From Gammaproteobacteria bacterium (GTDB lineage Bacteria > Pseudomonadota > Gammaproteobacteria > Steroidobacterales > Rariloculaceae): DNA of 64,000 nucleotides. The stretch lies in assembly GCA_022819855.1 (NCBI GenBank), contig JAJEGN010000020.1, positions 1 to 64,000 on the forward strand, in the 5' to 3' direction. Positions 1-8,899 of this stretch are shown here, piece after piece. Positions within the stretch are counted from its first letter, which is position 1. The number at the start of each line of letters is the position of its first letter. The position numbers and the translations under genes are program-made. The notes below the pieces were generated by a model. The model saw only the letters and a list, made by a program, of their open reading frames with translations, was not told where the DNA came from and searched no databases.

Positions 1-38
1 CTACGGGCCACTTGAAACGCGCCGTGAATACGTCCATG
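1..38 (+). repeat. Partial copy of dispersed palindromic repeat (left arm)
   Basis: The first 38 bases match the left-arm interior of the 115-bp element at 69-183: a GGGCCRCTTGAAAC core followed by CGCCGTGAATAC and a TCCATG block. The copy is cut by the window edge, so its full extent is unknown. It is a direct repeat of the next element, about 80 bases away. Confidence 0.6.
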
Positions 39-68
39 CAGGATCGGCTGGCGTAGACTCTTTGTTGC

Positions 69-183
69 GGGGAGTCGTAAGACGGGCCGCTTGAAACACG
101 CCGTAAATACATCCCTGGAGGCTCCGCGCGCGCAGCCCTGCGCGCGTGGTTTTCACGCGGCCCGTAGTACGACTCCCCTTGGG
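69..183 (+). repeat. 115-bp palindromic dispersed repeat element, copy 1
   Basis: The ends are an imperfect inverted repeat: GGGGAGTCGTAA at 69-80 against TACGACTCCCC ending at 178, with GCCGCTTGAAAC-type arms inside and GC-rich CGCGCG blocks around a short centre. It aligns without gaps to the reverse complement of 40328-40442, differing at roughly 19 of 115 positions by eye. It lies just past the 3' end of the DUF6152 gene. It resembles REP/BIME-type or MITE-type intergenic elements. No transposase is adjacent. Confidence 0.75.
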
Positions 184-239
184 TTATCGCGGGTTGAGCC
201 TCGTGTCGATGGTGCGACCGCAACGCTCCGCAGGGTGGG

Positions 240-1271
240 CTACTCGAACTGCAGGTGGCGGCGTGCGGTCTCCGGGTCGCAGGGCAGCTCGGTGAATTCG
301 TGTTCGGGGATCAGGGTGTAGCCGCCCTCGCGGGTGACGGGCTCGGTGAGGTAGACGGGGTCCTCGACCGTGTATGCGACGCGCTTGACGTAGCCGTCCT
401 GCTCAAGCCGGTAACGCTCGGTAATGCGCTTCTCGTCGCTCGAGTCGATGCCTCGCGTCAGGCCCCAGCGCGTCGGGCTGAAGCCCGTCGTCTCGACGAT
501 GAGCGTGCCGTCGTCCTCGAAGCGGCCGACCGAGTGGCCGAGGATGTTCGGTTCGTAGTCCGCGGGCGGCGCCGAGCCGTCGAGGTGGATGGTCCGGGTC
601 AGCGGCGACTGGTCCTTCTCAATGACGATGCGGTCCGCTTCGACTATCCAAAGATGCGTATAGGGCGAGAGAATCAGTCCGGGCATGCCCGTCGTTTCGC
701 AGTCGAATGTGGGATTGGCGTCGGGATCGAAGGCATCGACCTGTGCCTGACCCGCAGCCGTGACCGGCCAGCCCGTGGGCGGACCGAATCCGCCGACGAG
801 CGCCTGTCGCAGCGTGCCGATGCGGTTCCAGTGGCCGGAGAAGTCCGTCGAGCCCGCGAGCGGGCGCCGGCGCGGGTTCCCGCCTTCGCTCTCCGGGATG
901 CGGAACGAGTAGAACGTTGCGCCGTCGGTACGCGTGACGCTGTCGAGCAGCCCGAACTTCCGCTCGGGATCGCGGTTCGGGTTCGCGACGACGACGACGC
1001 GGTCGCCGGGTTTGATCGTATCCTCGGTCCAGCCGAAGCGCTTGAGACCGGCGATGGAATGACCCTCGTAGGTCCAGGTCGTCTCGCTGCCGTCAGGGTT
1101 TACGGCGAGCACTTCCATGTAGACGTGGGGGCTGCGCCAGGCGACTTCGGTGACCGTGCCTTCGATCTCGAAGGTTTCGTCGAGCAGGAACGGGGCCCGT
1201 GAGTGGTGGGCGTGCGCAGCAATGGCCGCGAGGAGCAGGAATATCGAATAGACGCAATGTGTCGTTCTCAT
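240..1271 (-). CDS. DUF6152 family exported protein
   Basis: A protein of about 343 residues with an N-terminal signal peptide (MRTTHCVYSIFLLLAAIAAHA). The mature protein begins with a His-His-Ser-Arg stretch and the segment FLLDETFEIEGTVTEVAWR, which is the hallmark of the DUF6152 family of unknown function. The first ~100 residues look like a small beta-barrel; the rest is a longer C-terminal domain with Asp/Trp-rich motifs. A TTG at 1301 would add 10 residues, but the ATG at 1271 gives a cleaner signal peptide. It lies 91 bases downstream of the molybdopterin dehydrogenase subunit on the same strand. A clear paralogue is at 60323-61375, and both sit near other exported proteins. Its role is unknown; periplasmic location is inferred from the signal peptide. 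Confidence 0.8.
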   Translation of the reverse strand: MRTTHCVYSIFLLLAAIAAHAHHSRAPFLLDETFEIEGTVTEVAWRSPHVYMEVLAVNPDGSETTWTYEGHSIAGLKRFGWTEDTIKPGDRVVVVANPNRDPERKFGLLDSVTRTDGATFYSFRIPESEGGNPRRRPLAGSTDFSGHWNRIGTLRQALVGGFGPPTGWPVTAAGQAQVDAFDPDANPTFDCETTGMPGLILSPYTHLWIVEADRIVIEKDQSPLTRTIHLDGSAPPADYEPNILGHSVGRFEDDGTLIVETTGFSPTRWGLTRGIDSSDEKRITERYRLEQDGYVKRVAYTVEDPVYLTEPVTREGGYTLIPEHEFTELPCDPETARRHLQFE

Positions 1272-1362
1272 CGTTTCGGTCTCATGGAATTCAACTTGCA
1301 ATGGCGTAGCGCACCTTGGAGTCCAAGCTTGTCGATTGCATCGCCTTTTATCGCCTGGAACC

Positions 1363-3702
1363 TCAACCCCAGCTCAGGTCGTGCTGGCTGAACGGCAGGT
1401 CGCGGAAACGCTTGCCTGTGATCTGGAAGATGGCGTCGCCGATACCGGATTGCACGGACGTCGCGCGGTCGTGACCCATGCCGATGAGCCAGTGATCGGT
1501 CTCGAAAAAGCGGATGTTGATCTCGGGCGGATCCTCGTCGATTCGCGACAGGGAGAACGTGTCGAAGTTGTTCTCGACGATTCGGCCGTTGGCGATCGTG
1601 CAGGCCTGGTGCATCGCGTCATTGTAGAACCAGGTGATCTGGCCTTCGATCTGCTTCCTGACAGAAAGCGGATTGACGAGACCGAAGCCCGTTTCGTGCG
1701 CAACATCGACGCGCTCCAGCCGGACGCGGCCGTCCGGACTGATCGAAACCGTGTGCACCATCGCGCTGATCGTTGCCGAACGGCCGGTCTCGGCGCCGCG
1801 TTCCTCGAGCCCGATCGCGCGCGCCGTGCCCGCCGGCAACGGCGTGCCCCAGCCCGACATCTCCGCGGCCATGTCGAGCGCCCTGATCATGTCGTCCTTG
1901 TAGGGGATGTCGGTGCGCGCGATGAGTTCGCGCCGGTAGAGGTAGGGGTCCCGGCCGGCGGCCCGCGCCAGTTCGTCGATGAACGTTTCCCGGTAGAACT
2001 CGTGCGCGGCCTGGCTCACGCCGCGGCGCGTACCGACGGGCACGTGGAAATCGGTTTCGTGGTTCGAGAAGCGATAGTGCGGGGCGTGGTATCTCGATGC
2101 GCCGCCGAAGGACGCGGTCGGCCCGAACCCGTCGTCCTGCATGGCGATGCGGACTTCGAGCGCGAGCGGCCAACCGTCCTCGTCGAGTCCCGCCTTGAGC
2201 CGCGCCATGCCCATCGCGCGATAGGTCGTGCCGATGAAGTCCTCCTCGCGGGTCCACAACATGTGGATCGGCGTGCCGCGATTGGCGTTCGCGATCGTGA
2301 TGGCCTGCTCGGCCTGCGGACCGTTGCCGTTCCTGCCGAATCCGCCGCCGAGATGGCACATGTGCAGGTGGACCTGCTGTTCGGGGATTCCGGTGATCTG
2401 CGAGGCGCTGAAGCGTGTTTCCTGCGGGCTCTGGTCGCCGATCCAGATGTCCACGCGCTCGTCCGTGACGAGCACCGTGGCATTGCCGGGTTCCATGCGG
2501 GCGCGTGGCAGGTACGGGGTCGAATACGTCGCTTCGACGATCTGTGCGGCGGCAGCGAAGCCCGCATCGACATCGCCTTCGTCGACGCGGACCGTTCCGC
2601 GCGCGTCGAGTGAGTCGAGCAGCGCCTGGCGCATGTTGTCCGTGTTGAACCCCGCGTTTTCGGGCGGGACCGTCCAGTTGATCGGCATGCGATCGAGTGC
2701 GGTTTTCGCTTCGTACCAGGTGTCCGCGACGACTGCCACACCGCCGCTGAAGATCCGGCCGCGCGTGAGTGCAGGATCGGGGATGGGAAGTTGCACGGCC
2801 GATTGCACGCCCGGCAGGTCGCGGATGGCTTCGAAGTCGTACGCCGCGACATCGCCGCCGTAGACCGGGCAAGTCTTCACGGCCGCCCACTTCATGCCCG
2901 GCAGGCTCACGTCGATCGCATAGACGGTCTCGCCCGTGACTTTCATCGGCACGTCGAGGTTCTTCTGCTCGGTGCCCATGAGGGTCCATTCGCTCGGCGG
3001 CTTGATCGTGATCGCTTCCGGGTTCGGGTGCGGCGTCACCGCCGCGAGATGTGCGATCGCGCCGTAGGTGGTCGTGCGGCCGCTCGGCGCATGCGTGACG
3101 ATGCTGTCCCTCGCGGACAATTCACGCACCGGCACGTCCCACTCGTTGGCCGCCGCGAGCAACAGCCGTTCCCGCGCCTCGGCGCCCGCAAGCTGCAGGT
3201 AATAGCGGCCGTCCTTGACGGAGGCGGCTGCGTTGGTACGCATGCGCCGATAGAGGCTGTCGGGGATGCCGAACACGCCCGTCGGGGCGCGATTCCCGAA
3301 ACTGGGTTCTCCGCCGCCGGTGGGATCCTGCGCGCCGTCGCCCATGACCTCGAGCGTCCATTCCGGCGCCATCTCCCGGGCGTCGCGGTTGGCCGACGCG
3401 TACTCCGGTCGCACGCGGCTCCAGTCGCACTGCAATTCCTCCGAGACCATCATCGCGTTCGAGGTCCAGACACCCTGGCCGAGCTCGGTCTGGGCGATGC
3501 GGATCGTCACCGTGTCGTCGGGATCGATGACGATCCAGGCGTTGATTTCCGGTGCCTCGGGATCCTCGTACCATACGGCGCCGTCGCGTTGCTGGGCGCT
3601 CGCCGGGCGCGGCGGCAGCCAGAAACCCATTACGAAAGCGCCCTTGGCCGCCGCGGCCATCGCGAGGAATTCGCGGCGGTCGACGCCTGTGCGTTGCGTC
3701 AT
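1363..3702 (-). CDS. Xanthine dehydrogenase family molybdopterin-binding subunit (IorB-like), Tat-type signal
   Basis: About 779 residues, the usual length for isoquinoline 1-oxidoreductase/aldehyde dehydrogenase-type large subunits that carry a molybdopterin cytosine dinucleotide cofactor. The chosen ATG at 3702 follows a GAGG-type ribosome site and starts a Tat-like leader (VDRREFLAMAAAA). A longer open frame upstream is out-of-frame coding of the neighbour. Family segments seen include TELGQGVWTSNAMM, GGGFGRNGNGPQAE and a C-terminal ITGKRFRDLP. The Fe-S subunit overlaps it by 4 bases (ATGA), so the two are translationally coupled. Odd point: where the family normally has a Gly-Glu catalytic glutamate before the C-terminal segment, this protein reads GMGHDR. 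The substrate cannot be told from sequence; no cytochrome c subunit is adjacent. Confidence 0.88.
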   Translation of the reverse strand: MTQRTGVDRREFLAMAAAAKGAFVMGFWLPPRPASAQQRDGAVWYEDPEAPEINAWIVIDPDDTVTIRIAQTELGQGVWTSNAMMVSEELQCDWSRVRPEYASANRDAREMAPEWTLEVMGDGAQDPTGGGEPSFGNRAPTGVFGIPDSLYRRMRTNAAASVKDGRYYLQLAGAEARERLLLAAANEWDVPVRELSARDSIVTHAPSGRTTTYGAIAHLAAVTPHPNPEAITIKPPSEWTLMGTEQKNLDVPMKVTGETVYAIDVSLPGMKWAAVKTCPVYGGDVAAYDFEAIRDLPGVQSAVQLPIPDPALTRGRIFSGGVAVVADTWYEAKTALDRMPINWTVPPENAGFNTDNMRQALLDSLDARGTVRVDEGDVDAGFAAAAQIVEATYSTPYLPRARMEPGNATVLVTDERVDIWIGDQSPQETRFSASQITGIPEQQVHLHMCHLGGGFGRNGNGPQAEQAITIANANRGTPIHMLWTREEDFIGTTYRAMGMARLKAGLDEDGWPLALEVRIAMQDDGFGPTASFGGASRYHAPHYRFSNHETDFHVPVGTRRGVSQAAHEFYRETFIDELARAAGRDPYLYRRELIARTDIPYKDDMIRALDMAAEMSGWGTPLPAGTARAIGLEERGAETGRSATISAMVHTVSISPDGRVRLERVDVAHETGFGLVNPLSVRKQIEGQITWFYNDAMHQACTIANGRIVENNFDTFSLSRIDEDPPEINIRFFETDHWLIGMGHDRATSVQSGIGDAIFQITGKRFRDLPFSQHDLSWG

Positions 3703-4163
3703 CGTTCCGCCCTCATGAGGTCGGCGGCGAGATGGATGGCCTGGCGGACGCGGTAGTAGGTGCTGCAGCGGCAGGCGTTGGTGACCCAGGCGTCGATGTC
3801 GGCGTCCGTGGGCTCCGGGATCGCATTCAGCAACGCAAGCGCGGTCATGATCATGCCGGACTGGCAATAGCCGCATTGCGGCGCATCGAGTTCCTTGAAC
3901 GCAAGCTGAACCGGGTGGCTGCCGTCGGACGAGACCCCCTCGATGGTGGTGATCGCTCGCCCCGCGGCAGCCTCGGCGGCCACGCTGCAGGAGCGGACAG
4001 CTTGCCCGTCGATGTGCACCGTGCAGGCGCCGCAGGAACCGATGCCGCAACTGAACTTGGTGCCCGAAAGTCCGATCCGGTCGCGGATGATCCAGAGCAG
4101 CGGTGTCTGCGGGTCGGCATCGACGCTGTGCCGAACGCCGTTCACTTCAAGGTCGAAGGCCAT
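3699..4163 (-). CDS. (2Fe-2S)-binding small subunit of molybdenum hydroxylase (IorA-like)
   Basis: 154 residues, typical for the small subunit of two-subunit molybdenum hydroxylases. The N-terminal plant-type [2Fe-2S] site uses Cys39, Cys44, Cys47 and Cys59 (CGIGSCGAC followed by C). The helical C-terminal domain holds the second [2Fe-2S] cluster with Cys97, Cys100, Cys131 and Cys133 (CGYCQSGM and CRC). It passes electrons from the molybdenum site in the partner subunit, whose ATG overlaps this gene's stop by 4 bases. It lacks a signal peptide, so if the complex is exported it would travel with the Tat-type large subunit; this is an inference from related two-subunit enzymes. Confidence 0.92.
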   Translation of the reverse strand: MAFDLEVNGVRHSVDADPQTPLLWIIRDRIGLSGTKFSCGIGSCGACTVHIDGQAVRSCSVAAEAAAGRAITTIEGVSSDGSHPVQLAFKELDAPQCGYCQSGMIMTALALLNAIPEPTDADIDAWVTNACRCSTYYRVRQAIHLAADLMRAER

Positions 4164-4190
4164 TGTTGCCTGCTCCCTGGGCGCCTCGCC

Positions 4191-4213
4191 GGGCCGGGCC
4201 CCGTACCCGGCCC
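4191..4213 (-). other. GC-rich hairpin between two same-strand genes
   Basis: GGGCCGGG at 4191-4198 and CCCGGCCC at 4206-4213 form a perfect 8-bp stem with a 7-base loop. It lies between the stop of the DUF305-LVIVD gene and the start of the Fe-S subunit. No T-tract follows on the minus strand, so it is not a standard intrinsic terminator. It could slow polymerase or shape mRNA ends. Confidence 0.3.
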
Positions 4214-4226
4214 TGTCACGGCGCGC

Positions 4227-6872
4227 CTAGTTCAATCGTCCGGCGATATCCTCCATCGTGCGCGCGAGCGCCGTAAGCCGGCCACGCGACACGCCGCTGA
4301 ATTCCTCGCCACCCGCCGGCAGCGCCGCGGCGAGGTTCCTGAGTTCGTCCGCTGTCGTCGCAGCGGCGTCGGAACTCCCGCCGAGCACATCGGCCGCCCG
4401 CTCGAGGGCGTCCCTGAGCGCGTCTTCCTGCGCGTCCTCGATGATCCCGCTACGCGCGAGTTGATCGACGTAAGCTGCGGCAACGACGGGTTCGGCAGGC
4501 CAGACATGTCGGCGTTGCTGCTGGGGGTTGGATATCGCGTCCGGCGCCCTGATCGAAGCGGCCGCGATCTCGTTGGCGGTCAGGTAGCGGCTCGGCGTCA
4601 GGGCGAAAACGTCGAATCCGCGAGCGATCTCCGTGCCATAGATGTGGCCGCCGTACCAGTAGGCCGACCAGTACCCGCCCTGCATGAGAGTCTCGGCGTT
4701 GATCGGGCCGCGATCGAAGAACCCGATTTCGACGGGGTTGGACGAGTCCGTGAAGTCGATGACCGTGATGCCGCCCTGATACCAGGCCTGCACGAAAATG
4801 TCGCGGCCCGGTACCGGGACGAGCGAGCCGTTGTGAGCCACGCAGTTTTCCTGGTCGCTCTGCGGAGCCGGCAGCTTGAAGTAGCTTCGAAACTGCAGCT
4901 CACCGTCGACGATGTCGTAAATGGCGTCCGCTCCCCAGTTTTCCGGATCCGACGCGCGGCAGCGCGGCCGTCCGCCGCCGCCCCATTCGTCGGTGAAGAG
5001 GACCTTGGTGCCGTCGTTGTTGAAGGTCGCCGAGTGCCAGTACGCGAAACCGGTATCGATGACCTCGTCAACGCGCACGGGGTTGACCGGGTCGGAGATG
5101 TCCAGAAGGATGCCGTTGCCCGAGCAGGCACCCGCCGCAAGCCCGATCTCCGGGTACGCCGTGATGTCGTGGCAGGCGTTCGTTTCGCTCGTTCGCTGCG
5201 TGCCGTCGCCGTGGTCGCCGCCCTCCCAGAGCCCGGCAATGACGCCGGATTCGGGGTCCGAGAAAACGTACGGGCGGTTGATGATCGCGGCGTCGGCGGG
5301 GTTCGCGACCGGTATCCGGATGACGTCGATCCGGAAGAGCGCCGTCTCGGGATTCTCGAACGGTGAATCGTCCGTGCAGCCCTCCATTTCCTCTTCCGGT
5401 CGCACGCGGCTCGTCCCTGACCCGTAAACGTAAATGTTGCCCTCGTCGTCGGGATCGGTCACGACCGTGTGGGTATGCGATCCGCGGCAGGTCTGCACGG
5501 CCCCGACCTGGACCGGCAGTCCGAAGTCGCTGACGTCGAAGATCCTGATGCCCCTGAATCGCTCCTCGCTGAAGACGTCCGCCACGCCCTGCAGGCCGCA
5601 GTCGAGCCGCCCCCGGGTCTGTTCGACGGACAGGATCAGCAGATCGCCGACGATCGATACGTCGCCCTGGCCGCCGGGGCAGACGACCGAACTCAACAGT
5701 TCCGGCGAGCCCGGATCGCTGATGTCGTAGGCGTTGAAGCCGTGGTAGTTGCCGGCAACGACGACGTCGCCGGCGAAAACCAGATCGGTGTTGCCGAAGT
5801 TGAGCAGGCTGGGACGCGGCCCGCCGTCCTCGTCCTCATCTGCGCTTTCGTCGCCGGCATCCGCTACCGCTTCCTCTGCGGCGCCATCGTCTTCTGCCGC
5901 ATCGGCGAGCGCCGCTTGCGCTTCAGCGTCTTCGGAATCGGTCTGGTCATCCGTACCGGCGTCGTCCGCTGCTTCGGCTGCGTCGACCGCCTCGGCGGCC
6001 GGCGGCGCCGCAGGTCCGTCCGACCCGGGGCGATCGCCGCCGCGTCGGTTCGGACGCTCGAATCGCGGCCGGCCTTCCGGATACTCCGGATCGAAGAAGC
6101 CAGCGGGTTTCGGCAGCGAGACAAGGAGTTGCATGTTGAACGAGACCTGGCCCGCGTCGTCGAAACCCGCTGCGAGGTCGACTCTGGGATCCGGAGAGAA
6201 TCCGGCCAGCATCGCATTCATCCGGTCGATCTCGGCGGACTGGTCGGCATTGATATCGGTGGTGAAGTTGTAGAGGACGGAATCCTGCGCCGAGCCCGGC
6301 TGCTCGAGAAGTTCGTCCACCATTTCCACCGCGCCCTCGTGATGCTCGATCATGAGTTCCAGGAAAAGCGTATCGAACAATGCGCCATCCGCCGCGGCGA
6401 GTTGCTCCATCTGTTCGGGAGTCGCCATGCCGGGCATGAGTTCGGCATCGTGGTCGCGATGCGCGTCGAGGTCAGGGACCTCCAGACCACGCTCGCGCAA
6501 CCAGTCCTGCATCATCGCGATCTCGTCGTCCTGCGACAGCGCGATGCGCTGAGCAAGCATGCGGATGGCGTCGCGCTGGGTCCGGTCATCGACCAGCACC
6601 GTCATGTCGAGCGCCTGGGCGTGATGCGTGATCATGCCCTGCATGAATCTGACATCGGCGGCCGTGACTCTCAGACCCGCGAGATCGGTGGCTTCCTCGG
6701 GCGTAATCAGCCGGCTCGGCTCGCCGGGCGGACCGGGCTGGATGATCGGCGCCTGGGCCGCCGCCTGCCCGGCAGCGCCAGCCGACGTGGCGGCAGCCAA
6801 CGCCAGGATTGCCGGGCGCAGAGCGCGAGGGAACACGAAGCCGCCAGGGGGGTGTGCAATATGGTTACTCAT
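4227..6872 (-). CDS. DUF305 - acidic linker - LVIVD beta-propeller fusion, exported
   Basis: 881 residues. After a signal-like N-terminus (about 1-41) comes a DUF305 ferritin-like helical domain with its two hallmark Met/His motifs, MQGMITHHAQALDM (His83, His84) and MIEHHEGAVEM (His177, His178). Residues ~270-350 are an Ala/Asp/Glu-rich linker of low complexity. The C-terminal ~480 residues carry LVIVD-type propeller repeats (for example GIRIFDVSDFGLPVQVG), followed by a short helical tail. DUF305 proteins are often linked to metal handling; LVIVD propellers are extracellular and of unknown role. The fusion of the two in one exported chain is uncommon. It is upstream of the molybdenum hydroxylase pair on the same strand. 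ATG at 6872 chosen; no longer start is supported. Confidence 0.85.
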   Translation of the reverse strand: MSNHIAHPPGGFVFPRALRPAILALAAATSAGAAGQAAAQAPIIQPGPPGEPSRLITPEEATDLAGLRVTAADVRFMQGMITHHAQALDMTVLVDDRTQRDAIRMLAQRIALSQDDEIAMMQDWLRERGLEVPDLDAHRDHDAELMPGMATPEQMEQLAAADGALFDTLFLELMIEHHEGAVEMVDELLEQPGSAQDSVLYNFTTDINADQSAEIDRMNAMLAGFSPDPRVDLAAGFDDAGQVSFNMQLLVSLPKPAGFFDPEYPEGRPRFERPNRRGGDRPGSDGPAAPPAAEAVDAAEAADDAGTDDQTDSEDAEAQAALADAAEDDGAAEEAVADAGDESADEDEDGGPRPSLLNFGNTDLVFAGDVVVAGNYHGFNAYDISDPGSPELLSSVVCPGGQGDVSIVGDLLILSVEQTRGRLDCGLQGVADVFSEERFRGIRIFDVSDFGLPVQVGAVQTCRGSHTHTVVTDPDDEGNIYVYGSGTSRVRPEEEMEGCTDDSPFENPETALFRIDVIRIPVANPADAAIINRPYVFSDPESGVIAGLWEGGDHGDGTQRTSETNACHDITAYPEIGLAAGACSGNGILLDISDPVNPVRVDEVIDTGFAYWHSATFNNDGTKVLFTDEWGGGGRPRCRASDPENWGADAIYDIVDGELQFRSYFKLPAPQSDQENCVAHNGSLVPVPGRDIFVQAWYQGGITVIDFTDSSNPVEIGFFDRGPINAETLMQGGYWSAYWYGGHIYGTEIARGFDVFALTPSRYLTANEIAAASIRAPDAISNPQQQRRHVWPAEPVVAAAYVDQLARSGIIEDAQEDALRDALERAADVLGGSSDAAATTADELRNLAAALPAGGEEFSGVSRGRLTALARTMEDIAGRLN

Positions 6873-7095
6873 CGTCGCAGCGAGTCCATTGAAACGGATA
6901 GGGAAATCGGGCTGTTAGCGAGTTCGCGCCCTTTTGACTTAGTATGCCTCAAGCCAGTCCCCCAGGGACAATCGCTTAGTCCGGGGCCGAAAACCCTCGA
7001 TCGATCCGCCATGCGCCCATACCGCCTGAACGAGCCCCCGTCGCAGCACGCCGCCACGGTGGGGCAACCGATGCCGGGCACACCCGGATAGGGTC

Positions 7096-8751
7096 GTGAA
7101 CGGCATCGAACGCGAATCGATCGACTACGATGTCGTTGTCGTCGGCGGTGGTCCCGCGGGTCTCGCGACGGCGATTCATCTGAAGCGGCAGGCGTCGGCC
7201 GCATCGCTCGACCTCGAAGTCTGCGTGCTTGAGAAAGCTGCCGAGATAGGTGGACACAGCCTGTCCGGCGCCGTGCTCGACGGCCGGGCGCTCGACGAGT
7301 TGATGCCTGGCTGGCAATCGCAAGCGGCGTCGTTCGCTTCGCCGGTCGTTCGCGACGAGTTTCGTTTCCTTTTCAACGCGACGTTCTCGCTCCGCTTGCC
7401 TGGCTTGCTCGTACCGCCGGGCATGCATAACAAGGGAATGCACATCGCGAGCCTCGGAGCGCTCTGCCGTTGGCTCGGCGACCAGGCGATGGAACTTGGC
7501 GTCGACCTTTTTCCCGGTTTCGCGGCCGCCGATCTTGTGGTCGACGACGCGGGTGCGGTTACCGGAGTCGTGACGAGCGACCGTGGGATTTCGCGCAGCG
7601 GCGAGCGCAAGGACGGGTACGAACCCGGCATGGCGCTCAATGCCAGGCAAGTGGTGCTCGCCGAGGGCTCGCGCGGTCACCTTGGCAGGCGCCTGATCGA
7701 GGAGCGCGGTCTTGCCGGCGGTTGCGATCCCCAGCACTACGCGGTCGGTCTCAAGGAAGTCTGGGAGATCGATCCCGGCCGGCACGAGCCCGGCAAGGTC
7801 CTGCACGGCGCCGGGTGGCCGCTCACGCCGAACGCATCCGGCGGTTTCTTCGCCTATCACTACGGTGAAGCGCAGGTCTCGGTCGGGCTCATCGTCGATC
7901 TGAACTACGCCAACCCCTGGCTCGATCCCTACGCGGAGTTGCAACGGCTCAAGCAGCACCTGACGCTGCGCGACACGCTGGAGGGCGGTACACGGATCGC
8001 CTACGGCGCACGGGCGATCACGAAGGGCGGGCTCAACTGCCTGCCGAGGCTCTCGGTGCCGGGCGCGCTCATCGTCGGTTGCGACGCCGGCACGCTCAAT
8101 TTTGCCAAGATCAAGGGCATCCACACGGCCATGAAGTCCGGCATGGTGGCCGCCGAGACGATCGTCGATGCGTGGCAAGACGGTGAATCGGCAGGAAAGG
8201 AACTTGCCGCTTACGAGGATCGGCTCATGGAGAGCTGGGTCGGGGAGGAGCTTGGAAGCTGCCGCAACGTGCAGCCCGCATTACACCGTTGGGGCGCCTT
8301 CGTCGGCGGCGCATACGTGTTCATCGACCAGGCTGTCCTGCGGGGCAGGGCGCCCTGGACCGTTCGCGACCGCACGCCGGACCACGAGTCGCTCAGGCCC
8401 GCCGCCGAGTGTGAAGCGATCGCCTACCCGCAGCCTGACGGCGTCTTGACCTTCGACAAGCTGACTTCGGTGTATTTCTCCGGAACCAATCACGAAGAGG
8501 ATCAGCCAAGTCATCTGACGTTCAGGGACCCGGCGGTATCCGTCGAATTCAACCTGCCCGAGTACGATGCGCCGGAACAGCGCTACTGCCCGGCCAAGGT
8601 CTACGAGATCGTCCGCGAGGACGGCGCAGCCCGCCTGCAGGTCAACGCCCAGAACTGCCTGCATTGCAAGGTCTGCGACATCAAGGATCCACGCCAGAAC
8701 ATCGTCTGGGTGCCGCCGGAGGACGGCGGACCGGCCTATATCAACATGTAG
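7096..8751 (+). CDS. Electron transfer flavoprotein-ubiquinone oxidoreductase (ETF-QO)
   Basis: 551 residues, the usual size for bacterial ETF-QO, which moves electrons from reduced ETF (fed by acyl-CoA and amine dehydrogenases) to ubiquinone at the inner membrane. The N-terminal FAD-binding motif is VVVVGGGPAGLATAIHL. The ubiquinone-binding and central region includes GGHSLSGAVLDGRAL. The C-terminal [4Fe-4S] site is seen as CPAKVYE followed by NCLHCKVCDIKDP. The start is GTG at 7096, and the next residues lead straight into the FAD motif. It is divergent from the DUF305 gene across a 223-bp gap. The etfAB genes are not in the window. Confidence 0.95.
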   Translation: MNGIERESIDYDVVVVGGGPAGLATAIHLKRQASAASLDLEVCVLEKAAEIGGHSLSGAVLDGRALDELMPGWQSQAASFASPVVRDEFRFLFNATFSLRLPGLLVPPGMHNKGMHIASLGALCRWLGDQAMELGVDLFPGFAAADLVVDDAGAVTGVVTSDRGISRSGERKDGYEPGMALNARQVVLAEGSRGHLGRRLIEERGLAGGCDPQHYAVGLKEVWEIDPGRHEPGKVLHGAGWPLTPNASGGFFAYHYGEAQVSVGLIVDLNYANPWLDPYAELQRLKQHLTLRDTLEGGTRIAYGARAITKGGLNCLPRLSVPGALIVGCDAGTLNFAKIKGIHTAMKSGMVAAETIVDAWQDGESAGKELAAYEDRLMESWVGEELGSCRNVQPALHRWGAFVGGAYVFIDQAVLRGRAPWTVRDRTPDHESLRPAAECEAIAYPQPDGVLTFDKLTSVYFSGTNHEEDQPSHLTFRDPAVSVEFNLPEYDAPEQRYCPAKVYEIVREDGAARLQVNAQNCLHCKVCDIKDPRQNIVWVPPEDGGPAYINM

Positions 8752-8899
8752 CCCAAAGGCGGTGGGTCACGTTGGCAGCAATTCCCGCATGGATCCCGAG
8801 AGCAGCCTTCCGGCGCTCTCTGTGGGGGTTAGTTCAGATTGACTAAGGCCCATCCCGTCACTATGGTGGCCGTTGTCATAAACCATCGGAACAACAAGC

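Noticed and set aside
255..1202. Long open frame on the plus strand opposite the DUF6152 gene
   Set aside because: It is an antisense shadow caused by high GC; its translation is Arg/Val/Ala-rich with no recognisable motif, while the minus strand encodes a clear family protein.
4191..4213. Perfect 8-bp hairpin as an intrinsic terminator
   Set aside because: No T-tract follows on the minus strand, so it is listed only as a hairpin.
3552..7091. Plus-strand frames of 604 and 540 codons opposite the Fe-S subunit and the DUF305-LVIVD gene
   Set aside because: Both are low-quality antisense shadows with Arg-rich composition; the minus-strand genes carry clear domains.
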